Origin: Fidelibacterota bacterium
GTDB taxonomy: Bacteria > Fidelibacterota > Marinisomatia > SCGC-AAA003-L08 > JACNLC01
Assembly (NCBI GenBank): GCA_013204025.1
Contig: JABMOW010000018.1
Coordinates: 1-64,000, forward strand
Direction of reading: 5' to 3'
Length of the DNA stretch: 64,000 nt
The notes beneath the pieces are model-generated. The model was not told the origin of the DNA and searched no databases. It saw only the letters and a list, made by a program, of their open reading frames with translations. The stretch's first letter is position 1. Every line of letters starts with the position of its first letter. Positions 55,872 through 64,000 of the stretch are shown here, piece after piece. Position numbers and translations under genes: made by a program.

Positions 55872-56359
55872 GTGAAGTATTTTTCATCCTGATTGCCGCA
55901 ATCACCATCGCTTCCGCCATTTGGGTGGTTTTTTCGAGTAACCTGATTTATTCAGCGGTGGCACTGCTCTTCACACTTTTTGGTGTGGCTGGTCTCTACG
56001 TCTTTTTATATGCCGACTTTATTGCAGCCACGCAGGTAGTCGTCTATGTGGGCGGTATTCTTGTGCTGATCATATTTGGAGTGATGCTCACAAACAAAAT
56101 TGCTGATAACCGGATTTCTCATTCCAGTCGGCCCAGATTCATGGCTGGTGTTATTAGTTTCTTTATCTTCGTGTTGGTCATGACCGTGATTTTTACAACC
56201 ACATGGCATACAGGCGAGGAGCAGATAGCCACAGCCACTGTAAATACCATTGGGGAAATGATTCTTACCACCTATCTGTTACCCTTTGAAGTCGCCTCTC
56301 TGGTTTTACTGGCAGCGCTCATGGGATCTGCGTTATTGTCGAGGAAAAAACATGGATAA
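55868..56359 (+). CDS. nuoJ: NADH-quinone oxidoreductase subunit J
   Basis: 163 residues with five membrane helices. The helix 3 segment YADFIAATQVVVYVGGILVLIIF is the typical NuoJ pi-bulge region (residues about 40-62, stated as location). It starts inside the nuoI stop and overlaps nuoK by eight bases. Confidence 0.94.
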   Translation: MSEVFFILIAAITIASAIWVVFSSNLIYSAVALLFTLFGVAGLYVFLYADFIAATQVVVYVGGILVLIIFGVMLTNKIADNRISHSSRPRFMAGVISFFIFVLVMTVIFTTTWHTGEEQIATATVNTIGEMILTTYLLPFEVASLVLLAALMGSALLSRKKHG

Positions 56360-56660
56360 TCTCACTTCATACCTGGTCATCAGCGGAATTTTATTTTCGT
56401 TGGGAATTTTCGGTGTGATGACCCGCAGGAACGGTGTTGCGATCCTCATGGGTATCGAACTGATCCTGAATTCTGCAAGTCTAAATTTCGTGGCGTTTAA
56501 TCGTTTCGGAGGCATGCATCGTCTGGATGGCCATGTCTTCAGTATTTTTATCATTGTCCTGGCAGCCGCCGAAGCAGCTGTCGCGCTGGCTATCATTATC
56601 AACTTATTCAAAAACCTGGAGACCGTAAATGTTGACCAGGCAGACAGCATGAAAGGATAA
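56352..56660 (+). CDS. nuoK: NADH-quinone oxidoreductase subunit K
   Basis: 102 residues, the usual size, from the ATG at 56352. Three helices include the conserved glutamates (MGIELILNSASLNFV and AAAEAAVALAI) of the proton path. It overlaps nuoJ by eight bases. Confidence 0.94.
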   Translation: MDNLTSYLVISGILFSLGIFGVMTRRNGVAILMGIELILNSASLNFVAFNRFGGMHRLDGHVFSIFIIVLAAAEAAVALAIIINLFKNLETVNVDQADSMKG

Positions 56661-56662
56661 AT

Positions 56663-58717
56663 GTGAATCCGCCTATCATTTTTGCATTATCCATATTATT
56701 CTTACCTCTGGTATCGTTTATTTTCCAGATTTTCATCGGATGGCGTATCGGCCGTTCTGCCCATTGGGTATCGCTTATTTGTTTAGGCGGTGTACTCGCA
56801 TTATCGTTGAGCTTTTTCGCTAATGCCTTCCTTATTGAAGGATATCCTATCTTGGAGGAATCCGTTACGTGGTTTTCTACAGGTGAGTTTACCATTGCTA
56901 TGGGATTCAACATTGACCGGGTAGCTGCTATCATGCTGGTGGTGGTATCGCTGATTTCTTTTCTGGTCCATGTGTACTCGACTGAATATTTAAAAGGGGA
57001 TCCGCGGTACAACCGATATTTTGGTTATCTGGGTCTTTTCACATTTTCCATGAACGGAATCGTTCTGGCAGACAATCTGGTAATGATGTACGTTTTCTGG
57101 GAGTTGGTGGGCTTGAGCTCTTACCTCCTCATCGGGTTTTGGTTCGAAAAGCCGTCTGCCGCAGATGCGGGAAAAAAGGCATTCCTTACCAATCGGGTAG
57201 GAGACATCGGTATGTTTATCGGTATCATGATCTTGTTCTTCCTGTTTGGTACCGTTAATATTGAAGATATCGCTTACGAAGTGAGCCTGGGGATGGCTGA
57301 TGGTTACATGTCATTGTTAACCGCAGCCGGTATTCTGGTTTTCATGGGCGCAGTGGGGAAATCTGCACAGTTTCCGCTTCACATCTGGCTACCCGATGCG
57401 ATGGAAGGTCCCACTCCGGTGAGTGCGCTTATCCATGCGGCGACGATGGTTGCAGCCGGTGTTTACATGGTAGTCCGAATATTTGCATTCCTTACGCCAA
57501 CGGCATTGCAGTTCATTGCGGTGGTGGGGGCTGTAACCGCACTGATGGCAGCGATTATTGCCATCACACAAAATGATATCAAACGGGTATTGGCATACTC
57601 AACGGTGAGTCAATTGGGGTACATGATCATGGCTCTGGGGGTGGGTGCATATCAGGCGGGGTTCTTTCACTTAACGACTCACGCCATGTTCAAAGCATGT
57701 TTGTTTTTGGCAAGCGGATCTGTCATCCATGCCATGCACCATGCGCTGCATCACAAAGGCGATCATGACACTGATCCGCAGGATATGCGAAATATGGGGG
57801 GGTTGAAGTCCAAATTACCTGTCACCTACTGGACTATGCTCATCGCCACACTGGCGCTATCCGGTGTGCCGTTATTTTCAGGATTTCTATCTAAAGATGC
57901 AATTCTCGCAGGGACATTAGCCTATTATCACGCCCATCATGGATGGACAATCTTTCTACCCATCGCTGGTTTTGGAGCTGCTGTCATCACTGCATTTTAC
58001 ATGTTCAGACTAATCTTTATGACATTTCATGGTGAACCTGCCAAACCGGATGTTCATGCCCATGTTCATGAGAATCCACTGCCAATGACCGCACCATTAG
58101 TGGTCCTGGCTTTTCTGAGTATCGCCATTGTATTCACGCTACCGGGATTAAATCCGATCGTCAATCATGGATGGTTTACCCATCTGGTGACCACAGGTGA
58201 AAATTATGCCGGATTAGTGATGGAAGAAACGGTAGAGGGTATCCATCATGCCCATAACGCTGCCATGACCATTTCTCTGATTGTGGCGACGCTGGGTATT
58301 CTTTTTGCCACCTTCGTTTACTACTTGAAAAAAGTGGATGCAGGCAAGTTGGCAAAAATGATGAACCGGGTGGGATTGTACAATCTGTCTTTCAATAAAT
58401 TTTATATCGATGAAATTTACGAAGCGGTTCTCTATAAACCCTTTTTCTGGTGGTGCAATGTGTTCTCCAAAATCGACTGGGATTACTACGACCAGAAGTT
58501 TATCGATGGTTGGGGCTGGGTCACGATGAAAATATCCGAAGCATCTGGATATTCAGATTACAACTGGCTGGATCAGAAAGTCGTGGACGGATTTGGAAAA
58601 CTGACACAGTATTTCAGCAAAGAATTAAAACAAACACAGTCGGGTGTCATCCAGAATTATGTTATGGGTGGCGTCTTTGGGCTATTAATTATTCTGATCA
58701 TTTTTCAATCGATATGA
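56663..58717 (+). CDS. nuoL: NADH-quinone oxidoreductase subunit L
   Basis: 684 residues from a GTG with AAAGGA upstream. It is an antiporter-type subunit: FWELVGLSSYLLIGFWF (catalytic Glu in helix 5), GAVGKSAQFPLHIWLPDAM (Lys of helix 7) and SALIHAATMVAAGVYM. The long C-terminal part, with the lateral helix and final anchor, is present. It forms the distal proton channel. Confidence 0.96.
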   Translation: MNPPIIFALSILFLPLVSFIFQIFIGWRIGRSAHWVSLICLGGVLALSLSFFANAFLIEGYPILEESVTWFSTGEFTIAMGFNIDRVAAIMLVVVSLISFLVHVYSTEYLKGDPRYNRYFGYLGLFTFSMNGIVLADNLVMMYVFWELVGLSSYLLIGFWFEKPSAADAGKKAFLTNRVGDIGMFIGIMILFFLFGTVNIEDIAYEVSLGMADGYMSLLTAAGILVFMGAVGKSAQFPLHIWLPDAMEGPTPVSALIHAATMVAAGVYMVVRIFAFLTPTALQFIAVVGAVTALMAAIIAITQNDIKRVLAYSTVSQLGYMIMALGVGAYQAGFFHLTTHAMFKACLFLASGSVIHAMHHALHHKGDHDTDPQDMRNMGGLKSKLPVTYWTMLIATLALSGVPLFSGFLSKDAILAGTLAYYHAHHGWTIFLPIAGFGAAVITAFYMFRLIFMTFHGEPAKPDVHAHVHENPLPMTAPLVVLAFLSIAIVFTLPGLNPIVNHGWFTHLVTTGENYAGLVMEETVEGIHHAHNAAMTISLIVATLGILFATFVYYLKKVDAGKLAKMMNRVGLYNLSFNKFYIDEIYEAVLYKPFFWWCNVFSKIDWDYYDQKFIDGWGWVTMKISEASGYSDYNWLDQKVVDGFGKLTQYFSKELKQTQSGVIQNYVMGGVFGLLIILIIFQSI

Positions 58718-58749
58718 TTGACAAATAAGGAAATAGAAGTAGGATACTT

Positions 58750-60348
58750 ATGAGTTCACATATACTTTCATGGTTAGTGTTTATTCCCATCATTGGAGCG
58801 TTGGTATCAATCGTTTATCAGCAAGCTGCCAAGGTGAAGGGACTGGATGCCGAGGTTGTTGCAGGCACCCATAAATGGATTGCTGCCGTTGCTACCGGTA
58901 TTCAATTGCTGTTCGCCGTGTGGTTGTACACGATGTACGATCCCGCTGGTGGTATTCAGTTTCAGGAAAAATTTTCGTGGATCCCTCAATTCAACATTGA
59001 TTATTTCCTGGGTGCAGACGGTTTGAGTATGCCCATGATCCTGTTGACAGCGTTATTATCATTTATCGGCGTGGTATCAAGTTGGAAGATTAAAAAATCG
59101 CCTTTCGGATATTTTGCCATGTTCCTGCTATTGGACACTGGAATGATGGGCGTTTTTGTTTCATTGGACTTCTTCCTGTTTTATATTTTCTGGGAAGTGA
59201 TGCTCCTGCCCATGTATTTCCTCATCGGGATATGGGGAGGACCGCAACGTCAGTATGCCGCTATTAAATTCTTTTTATACACATTGTTCGGTTCCGTTTT
59301 CATGCTACTAGCGATGTTGGGACTTTATTTCTACGCCGACCCGCATACGTTTAATCTGATCGCCCTGATCCAATCTGCTTCATCGATTGATGCAACGATC
59401 TGGGGGATAAATGTTCAAGTACTCATCTGGGTAGCGTTGTTTATCGGATTTGCCATCAAAGTACCGATTGTCCCGTTCCACACTTGGTTACCACTGGCAC
59501 ACGTTGAAGCACCCACGGCCATATCGGTCATACTTGCTGGTGTACTTTTGAAGATGGGGACGTATGGACTCCTCCGAATCAATTATCCATTATTCCCGGA
59601 ACTGGTGTACTGGTTTGCCACCTTCCTTGCGGTATTGGGTGTGATCAATATTATCTGGGGCGCATTGAATGCCATTGCCCAGGTGGATTTGAAAAAGATG
59701 GTGGCGTACTCCTCTGTGAGTCACATGGGATATGTACTTTTAGGGATGGCGGCACTGATCTCTGAAAGTCCTGCCGGTGCACAAGCGGGGATCAACGGTG
59801 CGTTGATGCAGATGTTCAATCACGGTACCATTACGGCAATGCTCTTTTTACTGGTGGGTGTCCTCTACGATCAAGCCCATCATCGTTATATTTTTTACCC
59901 GAAGGATTATCATGATCCTAAACTTGCGGGTCAACCGGGATTTGGCGGACTCGGTGCAAAATTGCCCATCTATTCTGCTTTTGTTGCCTTCGCATTCTTT
60001 GCAGGGTTGGGACTTCCAGCTCTATCCGGGTTTATCAGTGAAGTGATGTGTTTTATCGGTGGATTCAGTGTTTTCAGAACGCTGACAATCATCGGTACGC
60101 TGGGTATTCTGCTGAACGCCATTTATTTCCTCCGTGCGTATCGTTATGTTTTCATGGGGCCACTCAATGAAAAGTATGCCGGGTTGAAGGACATGACAGG
60201 AAGAGAAATGTTTACGCTTATCCCATTGGGTATTTTGGTGTTGCTATTTGGTGTATATCCGGCACCATTGCTGGACATGATCGCACCCACCATGAATGCA
60301 CTTGTGGATCTGATCCATTCAGCCGGTTCAATAATGGGGATCCAGTAA
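58750..60348 (+). CDS. nuoM: NADH-quinone oxidoreductase subunit M
   Basis: 532 residues with about 14 helices. Antiporter-like features: FYIFWEVMLLPMYFLIGIWGG with the key Glu, FAIKVPIVPFHTWLPLAHVEAPTA with the key Lys, and KMVAYSSVSHMGYVLLG. It forms the middle proton channel. It starts 32 bases after nuoL. Confidence 0.96.
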   Translation: MSSHILSWLVFIPIIGALVSIVYQQAAKVKGLDAEVVAGTHKWIAAVATGIQLLFAVWLYTMYDPAGGIQFQEKFSWIPQFNIDYFLGADGLSMPMILLTALLSFIGVVSSWKIKKSPFGYFAMFLLLDTGMMGVFVSLDFFLFYIFWEVMLLPMYFLIGIWGGPQRQYAAIKFFLYTLFGSVFMLLAMLGLYFYADPHTFNLIALIQSASSIDATIWGINVQVLIWVALFIGFAIKVPIVPFHTWLPLAHVEAPTAISVILAGVLLKMGTYGLLRINYPLFPELVYWFATFLAVLGVINIIWGALNAIAQVDLKKMVAYSSVSHMGYVLLGMAALISESPAGAQAGINGALMQMFNHGTITAMLFLLVGVLYDQAHHRYIFYPKDYHDPKLAGQPGFGGLGAKLPIYSAFVAFAFFAGLGLPALSGFISEVMCFIGGFSVFRTLTIIGTLGILLNAIYFLRAYRYVFMGPLNEKYAGLKDMTGREMFTLIPLGILVLLFGVYPAPLLDMIAPTMNALVDLIHSAGSIMGIQ

Positions 60349-60349
60349 C

Positions 60350-61798
60350 GTGTCCAACCTGTTGAGCTTGTCTGATTATTTGCCTGAAATGATCCTGTTG
60401 GGAGTGATCCTCATCGCAATTGTGATGGATTTAGTCCCTGCAACAAAGCGATTCACCAAAGGATTTATCCTCGTGGGATTGATTCTCGTGGCAGCCTTCC
60501 TGTATCAAGGCGATACCTCTGCGTCATCCTTATTCATGGGGATGTCTGCACATGATCCGTTTGGTACTTTCTTCAAATGGTTGTTCATCATTGCTACGTT
60601 TTTCGTCGTCCTCATCGCAAAATATGATGACGGTATGGATCAATCCATCGCGGCTGAATTTAATATCCTTCTGCTGATTGTCATGTTTGGACTATTTCTC
60701 ATGGCGACAGCCACCAATCTGGTGATGGTTTATCTAGCCATTGAGACGGTGAGTATTTCATCGTACATCCTTGCAGGCATGTTGCGGAACGATATCAAAT
60801 CCAATGAGGCGTCTCTCAAATATGTGATATTCGGTGCGTTTGCGTCGGGACTCATGCTCTACGGATTTAGCTGGCTGTACGGATTATCAGGCTCTACTGA
60901 TTTGACGATTATTCGGGATGTACTGATGACACAAGAAGGTCCCGTGTTTGTGGTGTACATATCCATTCTCATGGTATTGGTGGGGATCGGATACAAACTA
61001 TCCATGGTGCCATTCCATTACTGGACGCCCGATGTATACGAAGGCGCGCCAACTCCGTTGACGGCATATCTGTCTGTGGCACCCAAAGCAGCAGGACTAG
61101 CGTTGATGATCCGCTTTTTCACCATGACATTCACCGATGGCGCAGGTGAGACCGTTGCCAATGTTGACTGGACCGTTCTTATCGCAGTGTTATCTGCCAT
61201 CACCATGACGGTGGGGAATCTGTTAGCGCTTCGTCAGGAAAACGTGAAACGACTGTTTGCCTTTTCATCTATCGCTCACGCCGGATATATGTTGATGGTC
61301 ATCCCGGTGATCAGCACGGATTCCAGCGCGGCTATCATGTTTTACCTGGTGCCGTATCTGTTCATGAATCTGGGTGCTTTTTTCGTCGCCATTGCGGTGT
61401 CAAACCATACGGGTTCTTATGATCTGGCTGGCTGGAAAGGTCTGGGCAAACGAACACCGTTGCTCGCGGCACTGATGGTCATTTTTCTGGTGTCTCTCAC
61501 GGGATTACCGCCTACTGCCGGGTTCATCGGCAAAGTCTATTTATTTTCGGTTCTCATCAAACATCAGCAGTTTTATTGGCTGGCAGTTGTGGCGGTCATT
61601 AACAGTGTTATCGCGCTGTTTTACTATTTCCGTATTGTGAGGGAAATGTATTTCACCGATTCAGATGATACCGAACCCTTACGTCCTCATCCCATACTCA
61701 CATGGAGTATCATCTCCTGCGTCATCCCGGTGCTTGTACTGGGCCTGTACTGGAGCCCCGTCATCGACTGGGTCACCGCTTCTCTAAAAATGTTCTAA
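60350..61798 (+). CDS. nuoN: NADH-quinone oxidoreductase subunit N
   Basis: 482 residues from a GTG one base after the nuoM stop. Antiporter-like features: YLAIETVSISSYILAGM (Glu), GIGYKLSMVPFHYWTPDVYEGAPT (Lys) and KRLFAFSSIAHAGYMLM. It is the last gene of the operon; no clear terminator hairpin follows. The next 220 bases (61799-62018) hold no gene. Confidence 0.96.
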   Translation: MSNLLSLSDYLPEMILLGVILIAIVMDLVPATKRFTKGFILVGLILVAAFLYQGDTSASSLFMGMSAHDPFGTFFKWLFIIATFFVVLIAKYDDGMDQSIAAEFNILLLIVMFGLFLMATATNLVMVYLAIETVSISSYILAGMLRNDIKSNEASLKYVIFGAFASGLMLYGFSWLYGLSGSTDLTIIRDVLMTQEGPVFVVYISILMVLVGIGYKLSMVPFHYWTPDVYEGAPTPLTAYLSVAPKAAGLALMIRFFTMTFTDGAGETVANVDWTVLIAVLSAITMTVGNLLALRQENVKRLFAFSSIAHAGYMLMVIPVISTDSSAAIMFYLVPYLFMNLGAFFVAIAVSNHTGSYDLAGWKGLGKRTPLLAALMVIFLVSLTGLPPTAGFIGKVYLFSVLIKHQQFYWLAVVAVINSVIALFYYFRIVREMYFTDSDDTEPLRPHPILTWSIISCVIPVLVLGLYWSPVIDWVTASLKMF

Positions 61799-62018
61799 AT
61801 ATTTCAGCTGTAGATTTCTTATTGTTTTTCTATCATATCATATCCCTTCGTCCTCGTAATTTATAACATATTGACGTGTGCTATAAATTTGAACGACATC
61901 AGGTAGCAAATGGTGGTACGAGACATAGAACAACAAAACGGGCTTGGTCATCTCGAACTTGTAAATCGACCACCAGAATTAAACAATTAAACCCCTTCAT
62001 ATGGAAGTAGGAGCAGTT

Positions 62019-63905
62019 ATGAAAACCTATATTTCAATCATATTAATCACTGGATTGGCGCTAGGTCAGAAAGTGGCCGTCTGGGAGCAAAACCCTGCTG
62101 AAGTGCTAACCCATGTGCAACTTCAACGGTCCGAATTACCAAGGGACCTTCTGCTTCAGAATGCAGATGGCTCATTGCAGGAATATGGGCGCTGTGGAAC
62201 CATCCATCCGGCCCCGGAAAATGCCATCCCATCTCCAGATCCCAGTGTCTGGTTACCCCATCAAAATCGGGATCTATTGCGTAATCTGCAGATTCCTGTG
62301 GCATTTCATGTCATCTATGCCAGTGATGGGACCGGGCTGCTCTCTGAAAGTGCCATATATGATCAGATCACCGTCCTTAACGATGCGTACGCATTTATGG
62401 GATTGAGCTTCACTGTTTCCAGTATCGACTTTACCGAAAATACATCCTGGTTCTATAATGATCCGGAATACACTTATAAGCCAATTCTGGCCATCGATCC
62501 AGCCACAACGCTGAATATTTATACCACTACAGCGCAGGGATATCTGGGCTATGCATATTTCCCCAATAGTTTTGCCGAGGATAGTGCGATGCATGGGGTG
62601 GTGCTCCACTGGCAGAGTCTGCCTGGTGTGCATACCTGGAACTATGATGAGGGTGATACTGGAACTCACGAGGTGGGGCACTATCTGGGACTCTATCACA
62701 CATTTCAGGATGGATGTACCGCTCCTGGTGATCATGTTGATGATACACCGGCCCAGAATGATGGAGATAATATTTATTACTGTACACCAGCAGATACATG
62801 TCCCAGTGATGCCGGCAATGATCCTATTCACAACTATATGAATTATACGGATGATGCTTGTATCTACGAAATTACAAACGGGCAATGGGATCGGATCAAT
62901 TTTATGGTCTCCACGTATCGACCCAATCTGGGGACGGAGGACCTGACTATTGACGGTTGCACCGATCCAACCGCAATTAATTATAACCCCGATGCCACCT
63001 TTGATGACGGTAGTTGTGAATACGAATCTACTCCATCTTTTGGTGATATTAATCTCGATGGTCAAACTAACGTTATCGATGTCGTTTATTTGGTTGACAT
63101 CATATTAAATGACTTTGATTACAATTCTTCAGGTGATTTCAACAATGATGGTGTAAACAATGTGGTAGATATTGTAGCTCTTGTTGATATAATTCTCAAC
63201 CCTTTATCAGTTGGATGTACCGATCCAGGTGCTATTAATTATAACCCTGAATCTTATTACGACGATGGAAGTTGTGAATATGGTGATGGCACCTGCACCG
63301 ACTATGACGGCAACGTCTACGAAACGGTCGAAATCGGTGATCAAACCTGGATGGTGGAAAACCTGAAGGTGACCCACTACAACAACGGAGATGATATACT
63401 AACCGGGTTGAACGATTCAGAATGGTCTAATCTGTATGATACCGAAACAGGTGCTTTTGCAGTTTACAATGATGATCCATCCAACACCGAAACCTACGGT
63501 AATCTGTACAATTGGTACGCTGTTGACGATAACCGTGGTGTCTGTCCAGATGGCTGGCATGTACCTACAGATGCCGAGTGGACGGTGTTAGCGGACTATC
63601 TGAGTTGGACTTCATTTGCCGGTGGTGCTCTTAAATCCACGGGTACTATTGAAAATGAAGATGGTTTGTGGCATAGCCCTAACCTCGGAGCCACCAACGC
63701 AAGTGGCTTCACTGCCCTTCCCGGTGGGTACCGCAGCTACAGTGGTGGCTACTACGGTATGGGCTACGACGGTACCTTCTGGTCTTCTACGACAAGCGGT
63801 AGTATCGATGCCTGGAGCCGGTACTTGTATTACACTGATTCGGATGTGTACCGGTACTACGACTATAAGCCTAGCGGATACTCGATTCGTTGCGCAGGGG
63901 ATTAG
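62019..63905 (+). CDS. Secreted M43-type metalloprotease with dockerin-like and FISUMP modules
   Basis: 628 residues from the ATG at 62019, which has AGGAG at 62009-62013. Signal peptide about 1-16 (ending ALGQ). The M43-like catalytic domain has HEVGHYLGLYH (217-227) and Met-turn NYMNY (272-276). Then a GCTDP.AINYNP...DDGSCEY unit (about 313-335), a dockerin-like pair (341-394), a second such unit (399-421), and a FISUMP domain (425-628; GDQTWMVENLKV, CPDGWHVPTDAEW, GTFWSSTTS, YSIRC). The FISUMP part is richer in G+C and C-ending codons than the middle modules, suggesting a separate origin. Probably an extracellular protease attached to the surface or a matrix. Confidence 0.85.
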   Translation: MKTYISIILITGLALGQKVAVWEQNPAEVLTHVQLQRSELPRDLLLQNADGSLQEYGRCGTIHPAPENAIPSPDPSVWLPHQNRDLLRNLQIPVAFHVIYASDGTGLLSESAIYDQITVLNDAYAFMGLSFTVSSIDFTENTSWFYNDPEYTYKPILAIDPATTLNIYTTTAQGYLGYAYFPNSFAEDSAMHGVVLHWQSLPGVHTWNYDEGDTGTHEVGHYLGLYHTFQDGCTAPGDHVDDTPAQNDGDNIYYCTPADTCPSDAGNDPIHNYMNYTDDACIYEITNGQWDRINFMVSTYRPNLGTEDLTIDGCTDPTAINYNPDATFDDGSCEYESTPSFGDINLDGQTNVIDVVYLVDIILNDFDYNSSGDFNNDGVNNVVDIVALVDIILNPLSVGCTDPGAINYNPESYYDDGSCEYGDGTCTDYDGNVYETVEIGDQTWMVENLKVTHYNNGDDILTGLNDSEWSNLYDTETGAFAVYNDDPSNTETYGNLYNWYAVDDNRGVCPDGWHVPTDAEWTVLADYLSWTSFAGGALKSTGTIENEDGLWHSPNLGATNASGFTALPGGYRSYSGGYYGMGYDGTFWSSTTSGSIDAWSRYLYYTDSDVYRYYDYKPSGYSIRCAGD

Positions 63906-63908
63906 GCT

Positions 63909-63994
63909 ATCCCGACGTTTCAGTCGGGATGAGACGGCCTGCTGACTATCACCAAGGAGTCTCATTTGACTATTTATCCCGTCGAAGACGGGAT
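63909..63994. repeat. Two related hairpins after the FISUMP gene
   Basis: Hairpin 1: ATCCCGAC (63909-63916) with GTCGGGAT (63923-63930), starting four bases after the stop codon. Hairpin 2: ATCCCGTC (63976-63983) with GACGGGAT (63987-63994). The stems differ at one base pair, and neither is followed by a clear T-run. They may be dispersed hairpin repeats or part of the gene's 3' region. Confidence 0.65.
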
Positions 63995-64000
63995 CGAAAA

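Noticed and set aside
1-64000. CRISPR array, tRNA or rRNA genes
   Set aside because: No regularly spaced direct repeats of suitable length and no tRNA or rRNA signature were noticed by eye; a tRNAscan/Infernal run would be decisive.

Overview
The window looks like a chromosomal contig from an uncultivated marine-type Gram-negative bacterium. The best guess is Marinimicrobia (SAR406) or a close relative of the Bacteroidota/Fibrobacterota side of the tree. This is an inference from gene content: secreted proteins ending in paired dockerin-like repeats, a FISUMP module, a PorZ-like propeller protein, two TonB-dependent receptors with carboxypeptidase-like N-terminal domains, lipoproteins, and base composition near 40-45% GC. 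No rRNA or tRNA gene was seen, so the taxonomy is not anchored.

Layout. 1-2.2 kb: tail of a secreted dockerin-like protein, a YwqK-type lipoprotein and proline dehydrogenase. 2.4-8.4 kb: a tightly packed housekeeping run, meaB-tatC-polyprenyl synthase-pgsA-ftsY-rimO-mce, flanked by two methylmalonyl-CoA pathway genes and closed by a strong terminator at 8755. 8.8-12.6 kb: three consecutive secreted proteins with dockerin-like tails. 12.9-19.1 kb: a transketolase-like ThDP enzyme, an aminotransferase, an outer-membrane-type protein, tryptophanase and a YjbQ-family protein. 19.0-21.6 kb (minus): M1 aminopeptidase with a dockerin-like tail and a lipoprotein. 21.8-27.7 kb: riboflavin operon ribD-ribE-ribBA-ribH running directly into a PorZ-like gene. 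27.7-35.6 kb (minus): adenosine deaminase, OPT transporter, two tandem paralogous lipoproteins and a large TonB-dependent receptor. 35.8-38.5 kb: GFA-family protein, Wzi-like outer-membrane protein and a VOC protein whose end is fused to a resolvase remnant. 38.5-40.5 kb: an AT-rich accessory island holding a hypoxanthine-DNA-glycosylase-like gene and a string of very small ORFs with strong ribosome binding sites.

40.5-45.2 kb (minus) is a TPP-riboswitch-controlled operon: TonB-dependent receptor, sodium:solute symporter, cupin and HhH protein. It probably takes up thiamin or a thiamin precursor. 45.4-50.6 kb: OmpA/PD40 protein, inositol monophosphatase, AGCS symporter and MarC. 50.9-61.8 kb: an eleven-gene complex I operon, nuoABCDHIJKLMN, without nuoE, nuoF or nuoG. 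Its NuoI carries a long C-terminal extension made of three copies of a roughly 59-residue module. 62.0-63.9 kb: a secreted M43-type metalloprotease with dockerin-like and FISUMP modules, followed by hairpins at the window edge.

The most unusual items are the NuoI triple-repeat extension on an N-module-less complex I, the riboswitch-controlled TonB receptor/SSS symporter operon, the mini-ORF island beside a recombinase scar, and the shared dockerin-like tails on six otherwise unrelated exported proteins.
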